Positions 1 through 8,589 of a stretch of 64,000 bases of DNA are shown piece after piece. The position numbers and the translations under genes are program-made. The notes under the pieces were generated by a model. The model did not search any database and had not been told where the DNA came from. It was given only the letters and a program-made list of their open reading frames with translations. This DNA comes from Myxococcales bacterium (GTDB taxonomy: Bacteria; Myxococcota_A; Polyangia; Haliangiales; Haliangiaceae). The DNA lies in NCBI GenBank assembly GCA_016717005.1, contig JADJUF010000007.1, positions 502,001-566,000 of the forward strand, in the 5' to 3' direction. Every line of letters starts with the position of its first letter. The first letter of the stretch is position 1.

Positions 1-797
1 GCATCAACCTACGGCGTCCGACGAATGGGTGGCGCGGCCGACGGACGGGTGAGGTGCGTCAGCCCGGGGGGGTTGAGGTGCGTCAGCCCGGGGACGGGTG
101 AGGTGCGTCAGCCCGGGGCGTGCGTCAGCCCGGGGACGGGTGAGGTGCGTCCGCCCGGAAGCGCCCGGAAGGGGTGCGTCAGCCCGGGGGGGGCGGTCGA
201 CGAACGGGTGAGGTGCGTCACCCCGAGGCGGTCGACGAACGGGTGAGGTGCGTCACCCCGAGGTGCGTCAGCCCGGGGCGCGTCAGCTTGGGGGCGATCG
301 ACGAACGGGTGCGGTGCGTCAGCTCGGGGCGGTCGACGAACGGGTGAGGTGCGTCAGCCCGGGGAACGGGTGAGGTGCGTCAGCCCGGGAAGCAGTGCGT
401 CAGCTCGGGGGCGGTCGACGAACGGGTGAGGTGCGTCAGCCCGGGGAACGGGTGAGGTGCGGCAGCCCGGGGAGGTGCGTCAGCCCGGGGAAGTGCGTCA
501 GCTCGGGGGCGGTCGAGAAACGGGTGAGGTGCGTCAGCCCGAGGAACGGGTGAGGTGCAGCCCGAGGAACGGGTGAGGTGCGTCAGCCCGAGGAACGGGG
601 GAGGTGCGTCAGCCCGGGAACGGGTGAGGTGCGTCAGCCCGAGGAGCGGGTGAGGTGCGTCAGCCCGGGAACGGGTGAGGTGCGTCAGCCCGGGATCGGG
701 TGAGGTGCGTCAGCCCGGGAACGGGTGAGGTGCGTCAGCCCGGGAACGGGTGAGGGGCGTCAGCCCGGGGTGCGTCAGCCCGGGAACGGGTGAGGCG
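1..797. repeat. Degenerate tandem repeat array 1
   Basis: About 30 imperfect units of roughly 20-40 bp. The core on the plus strand reads GGGTGAGGTGCGTCAGCCCG, usually followed by GGGAAC. Some units are extended with GGTCGACGAAC before the core, and variants such as CAGCTCGG or CACCCCGAGG recur. The array continues past the left edge of the window. It is open in several frames, but the predicted peptides are simple repeats of the unit, so I do not call a gene. Its last unit supplies the stop codon of the next gene (minus strand). Confidence 0.9.
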
Positions 798-2081
798 TCA
801 GCCCGGGACGCGCGGCAGCGGCATCTTCAGCGTGTACAGCGCGAGGCGCCAGACGCCGTCGATCTTCACGAACTTGAAGCTACCCTTGACGGTGTAGTTC
901 TTGAACTCGATGAGGCAGTCGACGCTGGTCGAGGTCTTGTTCGGCGAGATCCGCGCCCAGGTGACGTCGAGGACGCGCACGAACGCGCCGAGGGCGGCGT
1001 GGCGCTCGCGCTCGGTCCGCTGGAAGTCCTCGAGCGTGATCGACTCGCGGAACCCCTCGGCGGCGTCCTGGTAGACCGCGTCGACGTCGCCATCGAACGA
1101 GCGCGTGATCACGTCGTTGACCAGGCCCCGCAGCTCGATCCGGTTGCCCTCGACCCGGTCACGCCGGGCCTCGGCCGAGCCGACCACCTTGGCGAGTTCG
1201 GGGGGCACCTCGACCGAGAGGCCGAGCAGCTTCCACGCCCCGGCCTCACGCCGAAAACTGACGCTGCCGCGGGTCGCCGCCCGATCGAAGGCCAGGCGCA
1301 CGTCGACCCGGCCGGTCTGCCCGCCCGGGCCTCGGTTGGTCTCCGTGGAGATCACCGACGTGACCTCGCGGAACCGACCCAACGATTGGTTGAGGTCCGT
1401 CATCTTGGCGACGAACGTGTCCTCGAGCACGATCTCCTGGAACCGCTCCGACGACGCGTCGTAGACCTCCTCGAACGCGCCGTCGCGCAGCTGCACGAAG
1501 ATGCGCTCAGCGTTGGGGCGAAAGTCGGGCGGGTGCCGGCCACGCAGCTGCAGTCCGACGATCACCGAGATCCACGCGAAGACGAGGCAGAAGCCGACCA
1601 CGACCCCGCGCGCGAGCACGCGCCCGCGCCGGGTCCGCGGCACGCCCGGCAGGATCGTCAGCGACTCACCGACGACGTCACCGATCTTGCCGCCGACGCG
1701 ATCGGTCAGCTCGGCCACGCGATCCGCGGCCTGGACCACGCGGTCGGTGATGACCGAGGCGGTGGTCGCTCGCCGACGACGACCGGCGGCCCGGCCCGAG
1801 GCCTGCCCCGACGCCTGCCCCGACGCGCCGACCGCGACCAGGATGGCGTCCGCCGTCGGCCCCGACACGTCCGCCGCCGCCGCGACCGCCCCGACCGCCC
1901 CGTCGATCGCGACGTCGATCGCCCCCGACGACGGCGCCGCGACGTCGACCGCGACGTCGATCGAGCCCGACGACTGGGCCGCGACGTCGACCGAGCCCGA
2001 CGACTGCGCCCCGGTCGGCGCGGGCGCACCCAGCCTCGCCGGCGGCCCGGGCGGATCGTCGGGCGGCTGGTCGGACGCCAC
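798..2081 (-). CDS. Membrane-anchored protein with two NTF2-like domains
   Basis: The protein is 427 residues from a GTG at 2081, preceded by GAGGG and placed 4 nt after the stop of the hydroxylase FAD subunit, so it is probably the last gene of that operon. Residues 1-150 are low-complexity Ala/Pro/Gly with three SSG-(S/A)-(V/I)-DVA repeats at about 27-60. One membrane helix follows at about 159-178. The rest forms two tandem domains of about 115 residues that resemble NTF2-like DUF4019/DUF3887 domains. Orientation is probably a cytoplasmic tail with the NTF2-like domains outside, but this is inference. No enzymatic motif is visible. The last residues (RVPG-stop) are encoded by the terminal unit of repeat array 1. 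Function unknown. Confidence 0.75.
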   Translation of the reverse strand: MASDQPPDDPPGPPARLGAPAPTGAQSSGSVDVAAQSSGSIDVAVDVAAPSSGAIDVAIDGAVGAVAAAADVSGPTADAILVAVGASGQASGQASGRAAGRRRRATTASVITDRVVQAADRVAELTDRVGGKIGDVVGESLTILPGVPRTRRGRVLARGVVVGFCLVFAWISVIVGLQLRGRHPPDFRPNAERIFVQLRDGAFEEVYDASSERFQEIVLEDTFVAKMTDLNQSLGRFREVTSVISTETNRGPGGQTGRVDVRLAFDRAATRGSVSFRREAGAWKLLGLSVEVPPELAKVVGSAEARRDRVEGNRIELRGLVNDVITRSFDGDVDAVYQDAAEGFRESITLEDFQRTERERHAALGAFVRVLDVTWARISPNKTSTSVDCLIEFKNYTVKGSFKFVKIDGVWRLALYTLKMPLPRVPG

Positions 2082-2085
2082 CGGC

Positions 2086-2922
2086 CTACCCTCGCCCGGC
2101 GTTCTCGACGAAGCGTGCCAGCAGCGTCCCCGCGATCTCGAGCCGGTAGATCGCGGTCGAGCGCACGTCGTCGATCGGCTTGATCGCCGCGCGCACCGCG
2201 GCGGCGACGGCGACGGCGGTGGCGGCGTTCGCCGGCTGCCCGAGCGCCGCGGCCTCTGCGGCGAGCGCCCGGATCGGCCGATCCGCGACCGCGCCGACAC
2301 CGAACCGGACCGCGGCGATGCGATCGTCGGCGATCGTGATCGCGGCGGCGGCCATCACCTTGGAGATCGACTGCGCGGCCCGGGTGCCGACCTTGCGCCA
2401 GCCCAGGTAGGTGCCGGGGGCCGGCCGCGGCACGGTCACCGCGACGATCAGCTCGTCGGCCCCGAGCGCGGTGGTGCGGTAGCCGGTGCAGAACTCGCGG
2501 TACGGCACCGCGCGCGCGCCGCGCACCGACGCCAGCTCGATGGTCGCGTCGAGCGCGAGCAGCACCGGCAGGCCGTCGCCGACCGGCGACGACGTCGCGA
2601 GGTTGCCGCCGATCGTGCCGCGGTTCTGGATCTGCAGCGCCCCGACCTCCTGTGCCGCCGCCGGCAGGATCGACCAGCCCGCGGCCAGCTCGGCCGAGGT
2701 CGCGATCGTCCGCCAGGTGGTGCCGGCGCCGATCCGCACGCCGTCGTCGGTCAGCGCGACGCCGTCGAACCGCCCGGCCACGTCAAGCACGCCGCCGGGC
2801 ACCCGCTTGTGATGCGCGCTGACCAGCAGATCAGTGCCGCCGGCCAGGACCAGGTAGTCGGGGTGCGCGGCGCGCAGCTCGAGCGCGTGCTGGTCGTCGC
2901 GCGGGCGCAGGTACGCGGTCAC
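2086..2922 (-). CDS. Xanthine dehydrogenase-family FAD-binding subunit
   Basis: The protein has 278 residues and is the medium, FAD-binding subunit of a molybdenum hydroxylase. It carries AGGTDLLV near residue 27 and NRGTIGGNLATSSP near residue 100, the two FAD-contacting motifs of this family. It passes electrons from the 2Fe-2S subunit to an external acceptor. The GTG at 2922 is chosen because homology begins at its first residues; the longer upstream reading frame is low-complexity Arg/Gly. The start overlaps the stop of a relic fragment of the iron-sulfur gene. The substrate of the complex cannot be read from this subunit. Confidence 0.9.
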   Translation of the reverse strand: MTAYLRPRDDQHALELRAAHPDYLVLAGGTDLLVSAHHKRVPGGVLDVAGRFDGVALTDDGVRIGAGTTWRTIATSAELAAGWSILPAAAQEVGALQIQNRGTIGGNLATSSPVGDGLPVLLALDATIELASVRGARAVPYREFCTGYRTTALGADELIVAVTVPRPAPGTYLGWRKVGTRAAQSISKVMAAAAITIADDRIAAVRFGVGAVADRPIRALAAEAAALGQPANAATAVAVAAAVRAAIKPIDDVRSTAIYRLEIAGTLLARFVENAGRG

Positions 2923-3056
2923 GCGCCACCGCCTTGACCGCACGCGTCCGAGTCGGAGCCCAGGCCCGCGACCGCGCGCTCGACCGAGGCCGCCGCCGCG
3001 CACGCCGCGTCGACGGTCCGCGGGTCGCCGGCGCAGCGATAGATGCTCGCGGTCAC
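2919..3056 (-). pseudogene. Relic duplicate of the 2Fe-2S subunit 3' end
   Basis: A GTG-initiated frame of 45 codons lies between the iron-sulfur and FAD genes. It reads IYRCAGD, then VDAACAAAAS, then GQGGGA-stop, a degenerate copy of the last 40 or so residues of the iron-sulfur subunit (ICRCTGY, VDAVCAAAAT, GQGGGA-stop). The first cluster cysteine of the CRC pair is now Tyr. The two copies are about 134 bp apart and start with an identical stretch of about 35 bp that includes the overlapping stop/start. It is probably non-functional but may still couple translation. Confidence 0.7.
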
Positions 3057-3583
3057 GCGCCACCGCCTTGACCGCGCGCGTCCGAGACTGCGACTGAGGC
3101 TGCGCCCGTCCCGACCGTCGCCGCCGCCGCGCACACCGCGTCGACGATCAGCTGGTAGCCGGTGCAACGGCAGATGTTGCCGGCCAGGAGCTGCCGCACC
3201 TGGGCGCGCGCGTCGGGGCCGCGGCCGGCGCCAGCGTCGACCACCGCCGCGGCGCACACCGCGATGCCGGGCGTGCAGATGCCGCACTGCGCGCCGCCGC
3301 GGGCCACCAGCTCGCGCTGGACCGCGTGCAGGAGCGGTCCGTCGGCCAGGCCCTCGACGGTGGTGACCGCGCGCCCGTCGGCCTGCCCGGCGATCACCAG
3401 GCAGCTACAGACCGGCACGCCGTCGAGCAGGACCGTGCACGCGCCACACTCGCCCTCGCCGCAGCCCTCCTTGGTGCCGGTCAGGCGCAGGTCCTCGCGC
3501 AGCACGTCGAGCAGGCGCCGCCACGGCGAGGCCGCGACCTCGTGGACCACGCCGTTGACCGTGAGCGAGAGCGGCGCGGTCAC
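3053..3583 (-). CDS. Molybdenum hydroxylase 2Fe-2S subunit
   Basis: The protein has 176 residues, the usual length for the small iron-sulfur subunit of xanthine-dehydrogenase-type hydroxylases. The plant-ferredoxin-like N-terminal cluster is bound by Cys41, Cys46, Cys49 and Cys61. The C-terminal helical cluster uses Cys100, Cys103, Cys138 and Cys140 in QCGICTPG and GNICRCTGY. All eight ligands are present. The GTG start at 3583 overlaps the stop of the large subunit by 4 nt, so the genes are translationally coupled. It transfers electrons from the molybdenum site to FAD. Confidence 0.93.
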   Translation of the reverse strand: MTAPLSLTVNGVVHEVAASPWRRLLDVLREDLRLTGTKEGCGEGECGACTVLLDGVPVCSCLVIAGQADGRAVTTVEGLADGPLLHAVQRELVARGGAQCGICTPGIAVCAAAVVDAGAGRGPDARAQVRQLLAGNICRCTGYQLIVDAVCAAAATVGTGAASVAVSDARGQGGGA

Positions 3584-5868
3584 GACGCCACCGCCAGCGC
3601 GGCCGCGATGTCCTCGGGCAGGACCGGCACGCGATCGAACTCGACGCCGAGCGCGTCGGCCAGCGCGTTGACGACGGCCGCGGCCGGGCCGTCCATCGGG
3701 ATCTCGCCGACGCCCTTGGCCCCGTGGGGGCCGAACGGGTACGGGCACTCGACGATGATCGTCTCGAGGTCGGGCACGTCGGCGAACGTCGGCACGATGC
3801 AGTTGGTCATGGTGGGGTTGGCGACCTTGCCGTTCTTGTAGCGCACGCTCTCGAGCACCGCCCAGCCGAGCGCCTGGACGGTACCACCTTCGATCTGGCC
3901 GGCCACGATCACCGGGTTGATGGCCTTGCCGACGTCGACCGCGTGCACGCACCGCACCAGCGCCACCTCGCGCGTGTCGAGGTCGACCTCGACGTCGACG
4001 AGGCACCCGGCCCACCCGTAGCAAGGGTAGGCCTGGCCGGTGTACGTCGCGTCGTCCCAGACGATGCCCGGCGGCGGCTGGTACTGCACGGTCTCGGCGA
4101 TGCCGCCGTGGGCGGGGTCGAGCTCGACGCCGCGCGCGATCATGGCGGCGGCCCGCGCGCCGAGGTCACCTTCGACGCCAGCGCCCGCGGCCCAGGCCTC
4201 GATCCGCGCGCGCAGCGCGGTCGCGGCCCGCTCGACCAGGCCGCCGACCACCATGCACGTGCGGCTGGCGACGGTCGGCCCGCTGTCCGGCACGAGATCC
4301 GTCGCAGGATCCGGCACGAGCACCTGCGCCGCGGGCACGCCGAGCGCGTCGGACGCGAGCTGCGTGAAGATCGTGATCGCGCCCTGGCCCATGTCCGTCG
4401 AGCTGGCCCGCACCTCGAACCGGCCGTCGGCCCGGGCCGCGACCGTGGCGCGCCCGGCCAGGCGCTGCTCGCCCGAACCGGTGAAGCCGGCGCCGTGGAA
4501 GTAGAACGCGAAGCCGCGACCCCGCTTGACCGGCGCGCCGTGCGCGTTGACGCCGTCGCGGGCCGGCGCGTCGCCAGCGGTCGCGGCGATCGCGCGGATG
4601 ATGTCGTCGGTGCCGACCGAGGCCTCGAGCAGCTGGCCGGTGGCGGTGGTGTCGCCGGCGCGCAGCGCGTGCCGATCGCGGTAGGCCCAGGGCGCCACGC
4701 CGACCGCGCGCGCGGCCTTGTCGATCTGGCGCTCGTACGCGAACGTGGTCTGGGGCGCGCCGAAGCCGCGGAACGCGCCGTGAGGCGGGTGGTTGGTGGC
4801 GACGACGCGGCCGCGCACGCGCACGACGTCGCAGCGGTAGGGCCCGGCCGCGTGCAAGACGCCGCGCGACAGCACCACCGGCGACAGCGTCAGGTAGGCG
4901 CCGCCGTCCATGACCACGTCGACGTCGATCGCGGCGATCGAGCCGTCGGCGCGCAGGCCGAGCCGGTGGTGGACCCGGGCCGGGTGGCGCTTGGTCGTCG
5001 CGGCGATGTCCTCGTCGCGCTCGTACGCCATCTTGACCGGCGCGCCGATCGCGGTGGTCAGCATCACGCAGTGCGCCGCGAGCATCGACGGGTACTCCTC
5101 CTTGCCGCCGAACCCGCCGCCGGTGACGGTCTGGGCCACGACCACCTCGTCGGCCTCGCACCCGAGCAGCACCTTGAGCGCCTTGTGCACGTAGTACGGG
5201 CACTGCATCGAGCCGGCGACGTGGATCGCGCCGTCGCGCCAGGCGGCGATCGCCTGGGGCTCGATGTACATCTGCTCCTGCGCGCCGGTGTGGTAGGTCG
5301 CCTCGATCACGCGGTCGGCCGACGCCATCGCCTGGTCGAGCTCGGCGTCGGCGGCGTGGCCCTTGCGGATCAGGAACTGCTTGAAGACGTTGTCGTCGCC
5401 GTAGAGCGTGGTCGTCGCGGCGAGCGCGTCGTCGATCGTGAGCACCGGCGGCCGCGCGGTCTGGCGCGGCCGGGCGTGGGCCCGCGCCGCCATCGCCAGG
5501 GCCTTGGTCGGCGCGGCGATCAGCGCCAGCGGCTCGTCGGGGTGCATGATCCGCCCGCCCGGCGGCACCAGCGCCGGCTGATCGCGATCGAGCATGGCGA
5601 TGTAGTTCTCGCCGAAGCCGCCGGCGGCCAGGCCCGCCCCCCAGGCGAGCTGATCGGCGGTCACGACCCGCACCTGGCTCCAGTCGAACGCGGGATCGAG
5701 GTCGAGCCCGTCGAAGGTGCCGTGCGGGATCGTCGAGCGCACGGTCACGCCGTACCAGGCGCCGGGCAGATCGAGATCGTCGAGGTAGCGGGCCGCGCCG
5801 GTGACCTTGGCCACGCCATCGACGCGCGGCAACGAGAGGCCGACCGGACCCGTGGCGTTGGCTGACAT
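3580..5868 (-). CDS. Xanthine dehydrogenase-family molybdopterin-binding subunit
   Basis: The catalytic subunit has 762 residues from the ATG at 5868. Visible motifs are GGGFGGKEE at about 250-258, GAFRGFGAPQ near the middle, and GAKGVGE with the catalytic Glu at about 722. These belong to xanthine dehydrogenase and aldehyde oxidase relatives. The CO-dehydrogenase signature (AYxCSFR) is absent, so it is not a CoxL. The enzyme should hydroxylate a purine, N-heterocycle or aldehyde; the substrate is unknown. The frame stays open far upstream of 5868, but that extension is low complexity and antisense to the next gene. A TACGCT box 7 nt before this ATG supports the start. It heads an operon with the 2Fe-2S and FAD subunits. 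Confidence 0.92.
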   Translation of the reverse strand: MSANATGPVGLSLPRVDGVAKVTGAARYLDDLDLPGAWYGVTVRSTIPHGTFDGLDLDPAFDWSQVRVVTADQLAWGAGLAAGGFGENYIAMLDRDQPALVPPGGRIMHPDEPLALIAAPTKALAMAARAHARPRQTARPPVLTIDDALAATTTLYGDDNVFKQFLIRKGHAADAELDQAMASADRVIEATYHTGAQEQMYIEPQAIAAWRDGAIHVAGSMQCPYYVHKALKVLLGCEADEVVVAQTVTGGGFGGKEEYPSMLAAHCVMLTTAIGAPVKMAYERDEDIAATTKRHPARVHHRLGLRADGSIAAIDVDVVMDGGAYLTLSPVVLSRGVLHAAGPYRCDVVRVRGRVVATNHPPHGAFRGFGAPQTTFAYERQIDKAARAVGVAPWAYRDRHALRAGDTTATGQLLEASVGTDDIIRAIAATAGDAPARDGVNAHGAPVKRGRGFAFYFHGAGFTGSGEQRLAGRATVAARADGRFEVRASSTDMGQGAITIFTQLASDALGVPAAQVLVPDPATDLVPDSGPTVASRTCMVVGGLVERAATALRARIEAWAAGAGVEGDLGARAAAMIARGVELDPAHGGIAETVQYQPPPGIVWDDATYTGQAYPCYGWAGCLVDVEVDLDTREVALVRCVHAVDVGKAINPVIVAGQIEGGTVQALGWAVLESVRYKNGKVANPTMTNCIVPTFADVPDLETIIVECPYPFGPHGAKGVGEIPMDGPAAAVVNALADALGVEFDRVPVLPEDIAAALAVAS

Positions 5869-5875
5869 CGTCGCG

Positions 5876-5881
5876 AGCGTA
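5876..5881 (-). promoter_or_regulatory. -10-like box, hydroxylase operon
   Basis: TACGCT on the minus strand ends 7 nt before the ATG at 5868. There is no Shine-Dalgarno sequence, so the transcript would begin at or next to the start codon. Confidence 0.5.
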
Positions 5882-5918
5882 TCGGCGCGACCACCGCCGC
5901 GACAAGCCCGCGGCGGCG

Positions 5919-5924
5919 TACAGT
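5919..5924 (+). promoter_or_regulatory. -10-like box, AKR-like gene
   Basis: TACAGT ends 8 nt before the ATG at 5933. It lies divergent to the box of the hydroxylase operon in a 64-bp intergenic region. Confidence 0.5.
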
Positions 5925-5932
5925 AGCCGCCG

Positions 5933-6943
5933 ATGCCATCCCTGGGCCCGACCGGGCTGACCGTGAGCGCGCTCGGCCTGGGCACCCGCGGCCACCGCGC
6001 CGGCCTGCGCGACACCGATCCTCGCCTGGCCGAGCGCGCGATCGCCGCGGCGATCGAGGCCGGGTGCCAGCTCGTCGAGTGCGGCCCGAGCTGGGGCGAG
6101 TCCGAGCGCCTGGTCGGCGCGGCGGTGCGCGCGCTGCGGGCCCGCGACCAGGTCGTCGTGGCGACGCGCGTCGACGGCGACCGCGGCCGGCTGCCGATCG
6201 TCGGCGAGGTCCAGGCCCGGGTCGAGGACGCGCTGCGCGCGAGCCGGCTCGAGGCGCTGCCGCTGGTGTGGCTCGACGGCTGGCGCGACGCGTGGCTCGA
6301 CGATCGCCGCTGGCCCGAGCTGGCCGGCACGCTCGCGCGCCTGGTGCAGCGCGGCGACGTCCTGGCCTGGGGCGTCGGCGTCGACGACGTCGGCGCCGCG
6401 GCGCGCGCGCACGAGGCTGGGGTCGCCGCGGTGGGCGTTCCGGTGTCGCTGTTCGATCGCCGCGCCCTCGCGACCGTCGTGCCGGCCGCGGCCACCGCCG
6501 GGCTCGCGGTGATCGCGCGCGCGCCGCTGGCCGAGGGCGCGCTCGCCGGCGAGCTGGCGCCCGGCGTCCAGTTCCGCCCCCACGACGAGCGCGCGGCCTG
6601 GGCCCCGGTCCGGCTGGCCGCGCTGCCGCCGGCGCTGGCCGCGCTGGCCGCGTTCGTGCGCAACCCGCCGCCGGCCGCGACCGCGACCGAGGCCGGCCGC
6701 GCGGTGCTGGGCCCGCTGCGGCGCCACCCCGAGCTCGTGCACGCGACGATCGCCGAGCTGGCGATCGCGGCGGTCCTGGCCACCCCGGGCGTCACCGCGG
6801 CGGTCGTCGGCGCGCGCACGCCCTCGCACGCGGGGACGTGGTGGCCCATCCCGCCCGCGCCGGTCCCGGCGGCCATCGCCACCGCGCTGGCGGCCCAGGC
6901 CTGGGGTGAAGCCTGGTACGGTCGGACCGACGATGACACGTGA
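5933..6943 (+). CDS. Aldo/keto reductase-like protein without catalytic tetrad
   Basis: The protein has 336 residues with the aldo/keto reductase barrel pattern: an N-terminal GLTVSALGLGTRG, a segment aligning with the D-x4-Y-G-x-SE region, and a late VVGARTPSH phosphate-binding-like segment. The catalytic residues appear substituted. The usual Asp and Tyr positions read Glu and Trp in VECGPSWGESE, the Lys position reads Arg in VVVATRVDG, and the His position reads Asp in LVWLDGW. It may therefore bind ligand or cofactor without reducing anything. It is divergent from the molybdenum hydroxylase, and its 3' end overlaps the next gene by 11 nt. Confidence 0.8.
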   Translation: MPSLGPTGLTVSALGLGTRGHRAGLRDTDPRLAERAIAAAIEAGCQLVECGPSWGESERLVGAAVRALRARDQVVVATRVDGDRGRLPIVGEVQARVEDALRASRLEALPLVWLDGWRDAWLDDRRWPELAGTLARLVQRGDVLAWGVGVDDVGAAARAHEAGVAAVGVPVSLFDRRALATVVPAAATAGLAVIARAPLAEGALAGELAPGVQFRPHDERAAWAPVRLAALPPALAALAAFVRNPPPAATATEAGRAVLGPLRRHPELVHATIAELAIAAVLATPGVTAAVVGARTPSHAGTWWPIPPAPVPAAIATALAAQAWGEAWYGRTDDDT

Positions 6944-7838
6944 CGACGAGGTCGCGGAGACGACCGACGAGCTCGAGGTCGCGATCGCCGGCGTCGCCGG
7001 GCTCGGGCTCGACGAGCTGCACGTCGCCGTCACGATCGGGCCACGCGGCGGCGATCTCGAGGAGATCTCGACGGTGATGGCCGCGGTGTCCCATCGCGAA
7101 CCGATCCGCTGGGAGACGCGCGGGACCTACAACGACTGGGTCGTCGCCCTCGCCACCGACGCCGCCGGGACGCCGTACGCGGTCACCGCCGACGGCGCGC
7201 TCCGGGTCGGGGTCGGCGACGATGCGCGCCGCCACGCCCTGCCCACCCGCGGCGGCCTGGCCGATCTGTGGCTCGCCGGCACTGACGATCTGCTGGTGTG
7301 CGGGCCTGGCGTCCTCGGGCGCGTGCGCCTCGGGCGCGGCCGCATCGCGGTCGAGATGATCGACGACGACGGCCCCGGCGACGCCGGCGCGATCGCCGGG
7401 CCCGGCCCGGGCCAGGTCGCCGGCGCGATCGCGGTCGGCACCCGCGGTGCGCTGTGGCGCTACGACGGCGCTGACTGGGCCGCCCACGAGACCAGCGCGC
7501 ACGAGGCGCTGATCGGCGTGACCTGGCACCGCGACGGGCGCGCCTACGTCGCCGGCGCCGAGGGCGGCATCTACGCCTGGGACGGCCACGCGCTGACCGA
7601 GCTGGCCCGGCGCGCCGACGGCGCCTGGACCTCGATCGCGAGCTGGCGCGATCACGTCTACCTCGCTGGCGGCCGGGCCGGGGTGTGGCGCCTCGACGGC
7701 GATCGCGTGGTCGAGGTCAAGGCGCTGCCGGTCACGCGCGTGCGCGCGGTCGCCGATCACCTCTACGCGTGGGGCGGCGCGCTGCTGGCCCGGTACGACG
7801 GGACCGGCTGGTGGGGCGGCCCGCTGCACCTGCCGTGA
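6933..7838 (+). CDS. Predicted beta-propeller protein
   Basis: The protein has 301 residues from the ATG at 6933, which overlaps the end of the AKR-like gene. It contains repeated segments of about 40 residues with the pattern G-x-(I/L)-(W/Y)-R/A-(Y/W)-D-G (for example GALWRYDGADW, GGIYAWDGHAL and AGVWRLDGDRV), typical of a beta-propeller. There is no signal peptide, so it is probably cytoplasmic. A TACGGT box 10 nt upstream of the ATG could be a weak internal promoter. No catalytic motif is visible, and I cannot assign a function; coupling to the pseudo-reductase suggests a shared role. Confidence 0.7.
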   Translation: MTRDDEVAETTDELEVAIAGVAGLGLDELHVAVTIGPRGGDLEEISTVMAAVSHREPIRWETRGTYNDWVVALATDAAGTPYAVTADGALRVGVGDDARRHALPTRGGLADLWLAGTDDLLVCGPGVLGRVRLGRGRIAVEMIDDDGPGDAGAIAGPGPGQVAGAIAVGTRGALWRYDGADWAAHETSAHEALIGVTWHRDGRAYVAGAEGGIYAWDGHALTELARRADGAWTSIASWRDHVYLAGGRAGVWRLDGDRVVEVKALPVTRVRAVADHLYAWGGALLARYDGTGWWGGPLHLP

Positions 7839-7960
7839 CCCGCCCCGACCGGTCGCCCGGGCGACGCCGCAAGCTCGGCGCGGACGCCTTCGCGTCCGCG
7901 GACGCCCCCGCGTCGACATCCACGGGTTCGAGATCCTCGGGCCGCTCGGCCGCCACGGCG

Positions 7961-8515
7961 CCAGCTCCCGATCGGCTGACACCCGGCCGCTCGGGCCGCC
8001 ACGGCTCGGCCGCCACGGCGCCAGCTCCCGATCGGCTGACACCCGGCCGCTCGGCCGGGACACCCCGCGCCTCGGCCGGCACCGCGCCAGCTCCCGATCG
8101 GCTGACACCCGGCGCCTCGGCCGCCACGGCGCCAGCTCCCGATCGGCTGACACCCGGCCGGAAGGGCCAGCTCCCGATCGGCTGACACCCGGCGCCGCCG
8201 CGCCAGCTCCCGATGCCAGCTCCCGATCGGCTGACACCCGGCGCCTCGGCCGCCACGGCGCCAGCTCCCGATCGGCTGACACCCGGCGCCGCCGGGCCAG
8301 CTCCCGATGCCAGCTCCCGATCGGCTGACACCCGGCGCCTCGGCCGCCACGGCGCCAGCTCCCGATCGGCTGACACCCGGCCGGAAGAGCCAGCTCCCGA
8401 TCGGCTGACACCGGCGCCTCGGCCGCCACGGCGCCAGCTCCCGATCGGCTGACACCCGGCCGGAAGACACCCGGCCGGAGCGCCAGCTCCCGATCGGCTG
8501 ACACCCGGCCGGAAT
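7961..8515. repeat. Repeat array 2 (12 copies of a 27-bp core)
   Basis: Twelve near-identical copies share the core CTCCCGATCGGCTGACACCC with GCCAG before it and GG after it. Between cores lie only a few alternative linkers, such as GCCTCGGCCGCCACGG, GCCGCC or CCGGAAG. Two copies contain an internal slip in which CCAGCTCCCGAT is doubled. The core contains the palindrome CCGATCGG. The array sits between two convergent genes. It is open in several frames on both strands (peptides such as VSADREL), but no start, family or composition argument supports translation. The flanks 7839-7960 and 8516-8589 show no gene. Confidence 0.9.
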
Positions 8516-8589
8516 CCCGAGTTCCTGATCCCGAAGTCCGACGTCGAATCCCACCCCGACGCCCGGATCCGGGATCCCGGCCCCCGCCC

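Noticed and set aside
25..246. Short reading frame inside array 1
   Set aside because: It consists only of translated repeat units and has no ribosome binding site or family.
3580..5868. Carbon monoxide dehydrogenase large subunit
   Set aside because: The diagnostic AYxCSFR active-site loop is absent, and the GAFRGFGAPQ motif fits xanthine dehydrogenase relatives.
7961..8515. CRISPR array
   Set aside because: Linkers between the cores are short, of uneven length and drawn from a few repeated sequences, unlike unique spacers. There are no cas genes.
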